A stretch of DNA of 7,845 bases from Actinomycetota bacterium. Its GTDB lineage: Bacteria; Actinomycetota; Humimicrobiia; Humimicrobiales; Humimicrobiaceae. Under the pieces are notes generated by a model, which was not told where the DNA came from, did no database searches, and saw only the letters and a list, made by a program, of their open reading frames with translations. The translations under genes and the position numbers were made by a program. The stretch is taken from NCBI GenBank assembly GCA_028697935.1, contig JAQVEM010000062.1, positions 1 to 7,845 of the forward strand. The letters run 5' to 3'. Below, piece by piece: positions 1 to 6,089 of the stretch (positions within the stretch are counted from its first letter, which is position 1; the number at the start of each line of letters is the position of its first letter).

Positions 1-16
1 TGTGCTCTTCCGATCT
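1..16. other. Illumina adapter remnant (assembly artefact)
   Basis: The first 16 bases, TGTGCTCTTCCGATCT, equal the 3' end of the Illumina TruSeq read-2 adapter; the reverse strand reads AGATCGGAAGAGCACA. Genuine sequence starts at about 17, where the ymdB coding frame continues. The open frame through these bases is accidental. The match was made from memory of the adapter sequence, but 16 of 16 bases at the very edge of the sequence make coincidence very unlikely. Confidence 0.95.
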
Positions 17-180
17 AGGGTTTCACATATATCCGGAGTAATCCCTATTCCACCCGCTGCATTTTCTCCATTTGCAATAATAAAATCTACGTTATTTTCT
101 TCTACTAACGATGGGAGTTTTTTCTTTAAAATTTCTCTCCCCGGTTTTCCAAAAACATCCCCTAAAAATAATACTTTCAA
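17..180 (-). CDS. ymdB: YmdB-family metallophosphoesterase (TIGR00282), N-terminal fragment
   Basis: This is the first 54 or so codons of a YmdB-type calcineurin-like phosphoesterase, cut off by the contig end. The family comprises cytoplasmic cyclic-nucleotide phosphodiesterases; Bacillus subtilis YmdB affects biofilm and motility decisions and is usually about 260 residues long. Visible motifs are KVLFLGDVFGKPGR (residues 2-15, metal-ligand Asp8) and IANGENAAGGIGIT (residues 35-48, with the metal-ligand pair Glu39-Asn40). I start it at TTG (178-180): the family aligns from that residue, an AAGGGG Shine-Dalgarno lies 6 nt upstream, and no other in-frame start is near. In many Firmicutes ymdB follows rny (RNase Y). 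Here the upstream gene is instead a small lipoprotein, with a 119-bp gap. The frame stays open through the adapter bases at 1-16, but those residues are artefactual. The C-terminal catalytic part is not in the window. Confidence 0.88.
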
Positions 181-186
181 TTTTTG

Positions 187-192
187 CCCCTT
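187..192 (-). promoter_or_regulatory. Shine-Dalgarno site supporting the TTG start of ymdB
   Basis: AAGGGG on the minus strand lies 6 nt upstream of the TTG at 178-180. It decides the start, because no ATG or GTG is available in frame nearby. Confidence 0.7.
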
Positions 193-299
193 CCAGTCAG
201 GCTATTTATAAATTGCTTATCTTTAAAATTTATAATTTCAAATATATTCTTATATCCATTTTAATATTCATAAAATAACCTTTAGATTTTTAATCAGAT

Positions 300-788
300 T
301 TATTTCCAGAATACTATTCTCCAGCTTCCATCTTCCTCTTTTATAAGAGAAACCTCAATGTCAGTATATACCTTTTCTTCCCCATCATAAAAATCAGTTA
401 GATCTATTCCCACAACAGCTATGTTGTTTTTAACTTCTCCCCACTTAATATCTATAGAAACAATATCAGTAACATTCTTAAATTCATTAGAAAAATCATC
501 CAGGCTGTGGCGTTCTTTATCCCTGCTACTCAAATATTCATATGCTTCATTATAATTTTTATCTATTAGTAGATTAAAAAATACATCTACAGTTTCTATT
601 GCTCTATTAATCTCAGCCTCAACAGAAAATTTTTCCTTAAAGAACTCTTTAACATTCTGAAATTCAGCGCAAGAACAAAGAGTTATACATAAAAAAAGAA
701 TCAGACCTGTTAAGAAGCTTGCTGTAATAAAAGACCTGTATCTACACTTATTCTTTTTTATATTTCTTTTTAAAAAAACACTTAACAT
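300..788 (-). CDS. Predicted lipoprotein, NTF2-like/DUF4878-like, function unknown
   Basis: A 162-residue protein I cannot name. Residues 1-18 are basic, residues 19-38 form a hydrophobic segment, and L37-C38-S39-C40 resembles a lipobox. It is therefore probably a lipoprotein cleaved before Cys40 and anchored on the outer face of the cytoplasmic membrane. The mature part begins with a helix rich in Glu and Lys. A stretch such as VDVFFNLLIDKNYNEAYEYL (about 68-87) follows, then beta-type segments ending in GSWRIVFWK. This helix, then 'A-Y-x-x-L-S', then strands and a terminal 'W-R-I' matches the general pattern of NTF2-like extracytoplasmic domains such as DUF4878; that assignment is inference. 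The ATG at 786-788 has no clear Shine-Dalgarno and is followed by a run of seven T. It lies between tRNA-fMet (262 bp upstream) and ymdB (119 bp downstream) and may be monocistronic. Confidence 0.72.
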   Translation of the reverse strand: MLSVFLKRNIKKNKCRYRSFITASFLTGLILFLCITLCSCAEFQNVKEFFKEKFSVEAEINRAIETVDVFFNLLIDKNYNEAYEYLSSRDKERHSLDDFSNEFKNVTDIVSIDIKWGEVKNNIAVVGIDLTDFYDGEEKVYTDIEVSLIKEEDGSWRIVFWK

Positions 789-878
789 AAGCGGATAACT
801 TATAGTTCTACTGAAAAACTTTCTTAGTTATTTTATAATAAAACTGGATTACAAATATATTTTTACAATACATTTAAA

Positions 879-907
879 TTAATACTTAAATTATAAATTA
901 AAATCAA
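879..907 (-). promoter_or_regulatory. Possible sigma-70-type promoter for the lipoprotein gene
   Basis: On the minus strand TTGATT (902-907) and TATTAA (879-884) are separated by 17 nt, with four of six consensus matches in each box. The leader would be about 85 nt. The region from 789 to 1050 is extremely AT-rich, so chance matches are likely. I see nothing else clear there, including no convincing terminator for the tRNA. Confidence 0.3.
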
Positions 908-1050
908 TATTAATAAAAATATTCATCTATAGATTGCCTTATTGACCGGATAAATAATAATAAGAGGAGCTTTTTAGTAGTATTAATATAAAGACAAACA
1001 AGTGATACATACACAGACCGATTTATTAATTTAGTTTGATACTATAATTC

Positions 1051-1127
<77 letters not shown>

Positions 1128-1259
1128 CCGTATTGACTGTATTGAATACAATATATTTGGTACCTGTAACTGCCTTTAACTTATAGCCTGAACCTCTACC
1201 GGGGCTCTTTAGCTTACTACCCTCCAGCCAGGCTAATTCTTGCTAACTCTATTACTGCA
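1128..1259 (-). promoter_or_regulatory. GC-rich, foldable leader upstream of tRNA-fMet; possible structured RNA
   Basis: This stretch runs from just downstream of the promoter at 1266-1293 to the first base of tRNA-fMet. Bases 1161-1250 are about 47% G+C, while the next 120 bases (1261-1380) are about 19%. On the minus strand TAGCCTG (1229-1235) pairs perfectly with CAGGCTA (1184-1190). Inside, CTGG-A-GG can pair with CCCCGG, leaving a 16-nt loop, so a two-stem hairpin of about 52 nt is plausible. A small TGTAT/ATACA hairpin lies near the tRNA. I do not recognise a known riboswitch, T-box, 6S, SRP RNA or tRNA here. It could be a processed leader, a separate small RNA, or the decayed remnant of a former RNA gene. 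Confidence 0.45.
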
Positions 1260-1265
1260 TGAGTC

Positions 1266-1293
1266 ATTATAAACGTTTTTAATTTTTTTTCAA
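1266..1293 (-). promoter_or_regulatory. Strong sigma-70/sigma-A promoter for the tRNA-fMet transcript
   Basis: On the minus strand the -35 box is TTGAAA (1288-1293, five of six consensus) and the -10 box is a perfect TATAAT (1266-1271), with a 16-nt spacer. Transcription should start near 1259, about 130 nt before the tRNA. This is the best promoter match in the window. Confidence 0.8.
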
Positions 1294-1326
1294 ATCAGTT
1301 TTATTTTATTTGTTGTTATTTATGAT

Positions 1327-1355
1327 ATTGCCAATTAGTTTTATTAATTGACAAT
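1327..1355 (-). terminator. 11-bp inverted repeat downstream of the transporter gene
   Basis: The arms at 1327-1337 and 1345-1355 pair over 11 bp (one U-G wobble on the minus strand) around a 7-nt loop. The repeat sits 78 bp past the transporter stop and 34 bp before the -35 box of the tRNA promoter. It could end the transporter transcript, but no U-run follows on the minus strand and the stem is AT-rich. It may instead be a 3'-end stabiliser or a protein-binding site. Confidence 0.4.
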
Positions 1356-1386
1356 TCCTTTGTTTTAGACTTATCTAATTATTAAC

Positions 1387-1439
1387 AGAATGTTATCGGA
1401 ATCATATCAGAAGGACTTTTATTAGAATGTTATCAGAAG
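1387..1439. repeat. Short imperfect direct repeat across the 3' end of the transporter gene
   Basis: AGAATGTTATC occurs at 1387-1397 and 1424-1434, each time followed by AGAAG. The second copy follows directly, while the first has 11 extra bases in between that end in ATC. Copy two therefore looks like copy one with an 11-bp deletion, and it covers the transporter stop codon (1433-1435). This suggests a small local duplication. Confidence 0.6.
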
Positions 1440-2737
1440 AATCCTGTAATATACTTAATAAAAATACCGATATGTGAAATTGTGAGAGAAATAAGTGTAG
1501 CCGGTATAGAAATTTTTAACCATTTTACCCAGCCAATTGGTTTTCCTCTTTTTTCCATTGTTGTATAGGCTACTACATTGGCTGAAGCCCCAATCGGGGT
1601 AAAATTGCCACCTATATCTGTGCCAAGAGATGTTGCCCAGACCATTATTGATAGTGCAGGTATTCCAATAAATCCAGCGATACCTTCCAGTATAGATGCC
1701 ATCGAAAGAGCATAAGGTACATTATCGATAACTCCACTGATAACGCCAGAACCCCACATTAGTGCACTCAGAAGCCCGAACTGGTTATTTTTGAATTGAT
1801 CAGTAACATAGTCTGCAATTATATTTATCACTCCGGTATGTTCCAGCCCACCAACTACAATAAATAATCCTATAAAAAACAATAGTATTTCAAAATTCAC
1901 TTTTGATATAATTCTTTCTGCCCTCTTGCCCAGAATACCGAGCATTATAATAGCCGGTACTATTGGTGCGAGCGGTGCAGTCAGGGGGATATGGATATAT
2001 CTTTCAATATAATTATGAACAATCAAAAGAAAAACTGCTACTCCGAACGCAATAAGAGCTGTTTTGAATTGCTTTCTATCTTCAATTACTTCTTCCGGAT
2101 CCATTTCTTTTAGTTCATCTTTTGCTATTTCTCCTGATGGTACGATAGATTTACGATTTACAAAATAGCAATAAAGAAGAGTAAATGCTCCCGCTACTAT
2201 TGAGATAGGAGCATTATGGATTATAAAATCATTAAAAGAAAATCCGAGTTTTAAACCCAGAATTACATTGGGTGGATCACCCACCATAGTAGCTGAGCCT
2301 CCGATGTTAGCCAGCAATACTTCTGTAATTACCAGTGGTGTTGCATCCATTTTTAATATCTTACAGATTTCATAAGTAAGAGTAGCGAAAAAAAGCATTA
2401 CAGTAACACTATCCATAAAGCCAGAAAGAATTCCTGCTATAACAGGGAAAAAGATAAATATTTTAACCGGGGAATAATCCAGTAATCGTGCAAGCTTTAG
2501 AGCCAGATAGGAGAAAAATCCTGCATCTGACAGGGCTGCTACTATAATAAACATCCCAAATAAAAGTCCAATAGTGTCCCAGTTTACATAACTGATTGCT
2601 TCATTTATATCAAAAACATTAAATAAAATCAGAAGTGTTGCTCCAGATAAAGCAGCAACTGTCCTATTTATTTTTTCTGTTGCAATGATTACATAAGTAA
2701 GAATAAAAATTACTATTGCAATTAAAGTCTGATTCAA
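1433..2737 (-). CDS. ArsB/NhaD-type (ion transporter superfamily) permease
   Basis: A 434-residue polytopic inner-membrane transporter of the ArsB/NhaD/SLC13 ion-transporter superfamily, with roughly 11-12 hydrophobic segments. The paired family signatures are visible: YVNWDTIGLLFGMFIIV (about 50-66), the first re-entrant region with GFMDSVTVMLFF and NIGGSATMVGDPPNVILG (about 106-162), and in the second half SGVIDNVPYALS and GTDIGGNFTPIGASANVV (about 335-390). The substrate cannot be read from sequence: family members move Na+/H+, arsenite, or dicarboxylates and other anions, and no ars, can or dicarboxylate genes are adjacent. I start it at TTG (2735-2737), which has an AAGGA Shine-Dalgarno 7 nt upstream and gives the usual membrane-segment N-terminus MNQTLIAIVIFI. 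It has its own promoter candidate and a leader of about 170 nt, so it is likely transcribed apart from prmC. The last codons lie in a short duplicated stretch. Confidence 0.9.
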   Translation of the reverse strand: MNQTLIAIVIFILTYVIIATEKINRTVAALSGATLLILFNVFDINEAISYVNWDTIGLLFGMFIIVAALSDAGFFSYLALKLARLLDYSPVKIFIFFPVIAGILSGFMDSVTVMLFFATLTYEICKILKMDATPLVITEVLLANIGGSATMVGDPPNVILGLKLGFSFNDFIIHNAPISIVAGAFTLLYCYFVNRKSIVPSGEIAKDELKEMDPEEVIEDRKQFKTALIAFGVAVFLLIVHNYIERYIHIPLTAPLAPIVPAIIMLGILGKRAERIISKVNFEILLFFIGLFIVVGGLEHTGVINIIADYVTDQFKNNQFGLLSALMWGSGVISGVIDNVPYALSMASILEGIAGFIGIPALSIMVWATSLGTDIGGNFTPIGASANVVAYTTMEKRGKPIGWVKWLKISIPATLISLTISHIGIFIKYITGFF

Positions 2738-2905
2738 TCTCTTTTCCTTTATAATTCCATTTTAAATAGAATTTCATTTATTATCATTATTTTCTATTAT
2801 TATATGCTAAATAATAAAGTCCTGGCACAATCATATATCATTAACAAAAGTCAGTGCTACCAAAAAACATATTTGCATATCATCCAGCATCACCCGATAA
2901 CACGG
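2738..2905 (-). promoter_or_regulatory. Long leader of the transporter gene with GC-rich core; possible cis-regulatory RNA
   Basis: The interval between the promoter at 2912-2940 and the transporter TTG holds no supportable gene. Bases 2821-2910 are about 38% G+C, while 2761-2820 are about 12% and 2921-3000 about 19%. On the minus strand GCAC can pair with GTGC, with flanking CTG/CAG complementarity, and the second strand is followed by a T-rich run (CTTTATTATTT), loosely like an attenuator. Leaders of ion transporters often carry riboswitches, but I cannot match this one to a known class. It ends in the AAGGA site before the TTG start (2745-2749). Confidence 0.35.
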
Positions 2906-2911
2906 CTATAT

Positions 2912-2940
2912 ATTATAGAACAATGCCTGTTTTCTTTTAA
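2912..2940 (-). promoter_or_regulatory. Promoter candidate for the transporter gene
   Basis: On the minus strand TTAAAA (2935-2940) and a perfect TATAAT (2912-2917) are separated by 17 nt. Transcription would start near 2905. A second TATAAT (3041-3046) lies further upstream, but its -35 region is poor. Confidence 0.55.
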
Positions 2941-3004
2941 GTATTTCTTTCTTAAATTTATTTTGTTAAATTCGCTATTTTGTTTATTTATTACATATTA
3001 GATA

Positions 3005-3093
3005 TGTAAACAGACAAATAAATAGCCGGTTAAGACTGTCATTATACAGTTAGATGAAAACCCGAAAAACCAGGTTTGCAAACAGACAAATAA
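3005..3093. repeat. 17-bp direct repeat flanking the prmC terminator hairpin
   Basis: TGTAAACAGACAAATAA (3005-3021) and TGCAAACAGACAAATAA (3077-3093) are identical at 16 of 17 positions and start 72 bp apart. They bracket a hairpin (3058-3077) and a TATAAT box (3041-3046). They could be protein-binding sites or the trace of a small duplication. Confidence 0.65.
3050..3077 (-). terminator. Weak intrinsic terminator after prmC
   Basis: On the minus strand AAACCTG (3071-3077) pairs with CGGGTTT (3058-3064), one pair being U-G, around a 6-nt loop. The stem is followed by TCATCT, so the U-tract is short. Its place 28 nt after the prmC stop suits the end of the rpmE-to-prmC operon. Confidence 0.45.
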
Positions 3094-3105
3094 GGGAAGT
3101 AAATT

Positions 3106-4086
3106 CTATATTTTAATTATCATAACACGCTCTCTCCCATTATAATCCTTATCTACCTTTATCAGAGAGGGCTTTAAGATATCTTTTGACATTTTTTCCA
3201 AAGGAGTGCTTATTAAGGGAGCAATTTCAAATAAGATGTAGCAGAATTCCTGATTGATATATGGTTTTATTTTATTTAGAATTCTTTCATATATTTCAAG
3301 GCCCGTCTCTCCCCCCAGAAGAGCATTTTTTGGCTCATACTCCTTCACTTCCCGTGGTAAATTTTCGTAATCCTTCTCAGAAATATATGGTGGATTTGAA
3401 ATTATAATTTTAAAACCACCGGCATGCTTCTTAAAAAAATCGGAATCTTCAGCCGGAACAATATCACACTTAATAAATTTGATTTTATTAAATTTATTAT
3501 TGTTAAGAATACTGTGGGCATTTCTTTCCGCTATATCAAGTACACTGGAATCATTATCTGTTGCAACTATTTCCCATAATTCCTCCGGAAATTCATCTGT
3601 CAATTCACCCGGTACTTTACCGGACACTTTTAGCTCATCTAAAATCTCGTTAGCAAGACTTATAGCAATTGCTCCGCTCCCTGTACCAATTTCTAAAATA
3701 TTAATTTTATCTTTACCCGGAATATCAATTTCCCTCTTATTCAGACTATCTTTTAATATTTGAAATACCTTATCTACTATAAGCTCAGTTTCAGGTCGCG
3801 GTATCAGTACTTTTTCATCTACATATAGTTTTATTTTTCTAAAATATGCCTCATTTAATATATATTGAATGGGAGTATGTTCAAGCCTTTCCAGAATGTA
3901 TTTTTTATATGTGGCAAGTTCCTGATTATTTAAAACACGATTATAGTTTAAGTATAAATTTACCCTATCAAGGCCGAGGACTGAACCAAGCAACAATTCT
4001 GCTGACAATCTTGGCTGCGGAACTTCTTTGCAGCTAAAATAATTTATTGCCCATTCCAGAATATTTTTTACATTCCATACTGGCAA
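3106..4086 (-). CDS. prmC: Peptide chain release factor N5-glutamine methyltransferase
   Basis: PrmC transfers a methyl group from S-adenosylmethionine to the glutamine of the GGQ motif in RF1 and RF2, which speeds peptide release. The N-terminal helical RF-binding domain (about 1-75) contains PRLSAELLLGSVLGLDR, followed by TPIQYIL and the conserved LIPRPETELIVDKV (94-107). The Rossmann-fold catalytic domain has motif I ILEIGTGSGAIAISLANE (130-147) and the diagnostic NPPY (231-234), which binds the target glutamine. EYEPKNALLGGETGLEIYERIL follows. At 326 residues it is longer than E. coli PrmC (277). Much of the surplus appears to lie after motif I (about 148-171, rich in Glu and Leu) and before it (about 112-127). 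The start is TTG (4084-4086), 5 nt after the prfA stop, with AGGGG at 4097-4101 as a somewhat distant Shine-Dalgarno. Adjacency to its substrate gene prfA, which is common in bacteria, supports the call. Confidence 0.96.
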   Translation of the reverse strand: MPVWNVKNILEWAINYFSCKEVPQPRLSAELLLGSVLGLDRVNLYLNYNRVLNNQELATYKKYILERLEHTPIQYILNEAYFRKIKLYVDEKVLIPRPETELIVDKVFQILKDSLNKREIDIPGKDKINILEIGTGSGAIAISLANEILDELKVSGKVPGELTDEFPEELWEIVATDNDSSVLDIAERNAHSILNNNKFNKIKFIKCDIVPAEDSDFFKKHAGGFKIIISNPPYISEKDYENLPREVKEYEPKNALLGGETGLEIYERILNKIKPYINQEFCYILFEIAPLISTPLEKMSKDILKPSLIKVDKDYNGRERVMIIKI

Positions 4087-4091
4087 ATAAT

Positions 4092-5174
4092 CTAAGCCCC
4101 TATCTTTTCCATTTTCTTTTCATTATCTGCATTCCTTAATGGTTCAATCAACTGATCAAGGTCGCCTTCAAGAATTTCATCCAGCTTATATAATGTTAAA
4201 TTTATTCTATGATCTGTAACCCTGCCCTGGGAATAATTATATGTTCTTATTCTCTCACTCCTGTCCCCCGAGCCTATCTGCATTCTTCTTTTTTCAATCT
4301 GCTCGTTTATCTGCTTTTCCTCTTCCATTTCTTTGAGTCTTGCTCTTAAAATTTTTAAGGCTTTTTCCTTGTTTTGAAGTTGTGATTTTTCATCCTGACA
4401 TGTTACAACCATACCTGTTGGAATGTGTGTTACCCTGACAGCAGAATCTGTAGTATTTACAGACTGACCCCCGGGTCCACTGGAACGAAAAACATCAATT
4501 TTTAAATCAGCAGGGTCTATATTTACATCAACTTCTTCAGCTGCCGGAAGCACAGCTACTGTGGCAGTCGAAGTATGGATTCTCCCCTGGGATTCTGTTG
4601 CAGGTACTCTCTGAACTCTATGCACACCGGATTCATATTTCATAATTCCATATGCACCCTCACCCTCAATCTCAAATATTATTTCTTTAAAGCCACCAAT
4701 TCCAAGTGCGTTTGAACTCAGTACCGAATGCTTCCATTTTCGACTCTCAGCATACTTTACATATAATCTGTAAAGAACTCCGGCGAATAATGCAGCTTCA
4801 TCTCCTCCGGCTCCAGCCCTGATTTCAATTATAACATTCCTTTTATCATTGGGATCTTTTGGGGTTAAGAGTGCCTTTATTTTTTTTTCGAGTTTCTGTT
4901 TCTTATCAAGATTTTCTTTAAGCTCGCTTTTTAAAAATCCTCTCATTTCTTCTTCTTTTTCCAGCTTTAGCATATCCTCCGCTTCTTTAATAGAAAAAAG
5001 GACCTCTCTATATCTTTTAGAAATCTCTACAATCTCCTCAATTTCAGCTATTTTTTTACCGTACTCTTTTAATTTTTCGGGATTTTGAGAAATCTGAGGA
5101 TCTGAGAGCTTGCTGGTTAACTTTATATAGTTATCTTCGTATAATTTTAATTTATCAAGTAATGCTGACGACAT
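4092..5174 (-). CDS. prfA: Peptide chain release factor 1
   Basis: RF1 recognises UAA and UAG stop codons in the ribosomal A site and triggers hydrolysis of the peptidyl-tRNA ester. The 360 residues match the usual family length. Domain 1 is a charged, coiled-coil-like helical region (about 1-105). RAGAGGDEAALFAG (119-132) follows. The stop-codon-reading tripeptide Pro-Ala-Thr is at 191-193 within HRVQRVPATESQGRIHTS; PAT rather than SPF identifies RF1 and not RF2. The catalytic GGQ is at 235-237 in RSSGPGGQSVNTTDSAVRVTH. The C-terminal part includes RSERIRTYNYSQGRVTDHRI. ATG at 5172-5174 is preceded by AGAGGTG about 9 nt upstream. The gene ends in TAG, a codon its own product reads. It lies 15 nt after the DUF1385 gene and 5 nt before prmC, in one operon. 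Confidence 0.99.
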   Translation of the reverse strand: MSSALLDKLKLYEDNYIKLTSKLSDPQISQNPEKLKEYGKKIAEIEEIVEISKRYREVLFSIKEAEDMLKLEKEEEMRGFLKSELKENLDKKQKLEKKIKALLTPKDPNDKRNVIIEIRAGAGGDEAALFAGVLYRLYVKYAESRKWKHSVLSSNALGIGGFKEIIFEIEGEGAYGIMKYESGVHRVQRVPATESQGRIHTSTATVAVLPAAEEVDVNIDPADLKIDVFRSSGPGGQSVNTTDSAVRVTHIPTGMVVTCQDEKSQLQNKEKALKILRARLKEMEEEKQINEQIEKRRMQIGSGDRSERIRTYNYSQGRVTDHRINLTLYKLDEILEGDLDQLIEPLRNADNEKKMEKIGA

Positions 5175-5189
5175 ATTAACTTACACCTC

Positions 5190-6089
5190 TTATACATTTA
5201 AAGCTAGCAGCTTTTCTGCTTCCAGTACACTATTAAGCGAATCTATAGCTACTTCTATCTGGTCGATATCCGGTTCTCTCGTAGTAATTTTTTGCAGGAG
5301 CAGACCTGGATAGAGAAGTGCTCTAATCAGTTTATTATTGTTAAATTTTCCAGCAAGCATTATAAATTCATATGAAATACCTGCAATTACTGGCACCAAA
5401 AGCACTCTGGATAGAATCCTCCACAACATAGTTTGCTTCCCCAGAAGAGAAAAAACAAATATAGCTATAATCATAACAATCATTAAAAAACTTGTACCAC
5501 ACCTGACATTAATCGTACTGTATTTTTTGACATTTTCAGGTTTTAGTTCCTCACCATTCTCGTAAGCATTTATACTTTTGTGTTCTGCACCGTGATACTG
5601 GAATACTCTTTTTATATCTTTAATCTGTGATACTGCAATTATATATACCAGAAAAAACCCTATTCTGACCAACCCTTCTAAAATATTATAAACTACAATA
5701 TTAGAAATATTGTTAAAAAAAGTTTTGCCAATTACAGTAGGGAGTACAAAAAAAACACCAACCGCAAATACGACCGCGATTATTGTAGATATGAGCATAT
5801 CTTTTTTTGAAAATTCTATTTCTGAATCTGTTGACTCATTAGCAGAATAACTCAGCGCTTTAAAACCCACTAACAGATTACTTATCAAAGATGCAACTCC
5901 CCTGATAATAAAGAAACCAAATATCCGGTTTTTACTGGCTGGAGAACTTTCTTTAAAAAGTTGGGTGGAAATAGTTTTATCAGGCTTTCTTACAGACAGC
6001 GCCCAGAAATTTTTGCTCCGCATCATAACTCCCTCAATAACTGCCTGACCACCAACCTGAATCTTATTATCAGGTCTGACTTCAGGCAT
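5190..6089 (-). CDS. DUF1385 family membrane protein (YqhQ-like)
   Basis: A multi-pass membrane protein of the DUF1385 family (B. subtilis YqhQ), whose biochemical role I do not know. The N-terminal signature GGQAVIEGVMMR (13-24) is present, and the central FQYHGAEHKSINAYENGE (163-180) followed by NVRCGTSFLMIV (194-205) carries the conserved His, Glu and Cys residues. Hydrophobic segments lie at about 57-75, 98-120, 131-153, 199-217 and 226-246. Family members often precede prfA/prmC in clostridia, but a direct role in translation is not shown. I prefer the ATG at 6087-6089 (299 residues), because homologues begin shortly before GGQAVIEG. It overlaps the thyX end by 8 bp, consistent with translational coupling. 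A GTG at 6117-6119 would add 10 residues and is the main alternative. Confidence 0.92.
   Translation of the reverse strand: MPEVRPDNKIQVGGQAVIEGVMMRSKNFWALSVRKPDKTISTQLFKESSPASKNRIFGFFIIRGVASLISNLLVGFKALSYSANESTDSEIEFSKKDMLISTIIAVVFAVGVFFVLPTVIGKTFFNNISNIVVYNILEGLVRIGFFLVYIIAVSQIKDIKRVFQYHGAEHKSINAYENGEELKPENVKKYSTINVRCGTSFLMIVMIIAIFVFSLLGKQTMLWRILSRVLLVPVIAGISYEFIMLAGKFNNNKLIRALLYPGLLLQKITTREPDIDQIEVAIDSLNSVLEAEKLLALNV

Noticed and set aside
2..211. A plus-strand open frame at the left edge
   Set aside because: It is antisense to the ymdB start and reads through adapter bases; the minus-strand frame has clear family motifs.
230..271. A 13-codon minus-strand ORF (MNIKMDIRIYLKL) with AAAGG upstream, between the lipoprotein and ymdB
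   Set aside because: It is too short and in too AT-rich a region to separate from chance; there is no evidence of translation.
1128..1260. A known riboswitch, T-box, 6S, SRP RNA or second tRNA before tRNA-fMet
   Set aside because: No signature of these families could be found by eye on either strand and no cloverleaf folds, so only a generic structured leader is reported.
2804..3001. A 65-codon plus-strand open frame in the prmC-transporter spacer
   Set aside because: It has no Shine-Dalgarno site, an AT-driven composition and no family resemblance, and it lies opposite the transporter promoter and leader.
3030..3063. A second transporter promoter using the TATAAT at 3041-3046
   Set aside because: No acceptable -35 box lies at the right distance, and it would imply a leader of about 300 nt; the candidate at 2912-2940 is better.
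4849..5088. Plus-strand open frames opposite prfA, prmC, the DUF1385 gene, rpmE and rho
   Set aside because: All are Ser/Phe/Leu-rich antisense shadows of well-supported genes, with no motifs or plausible start signals.
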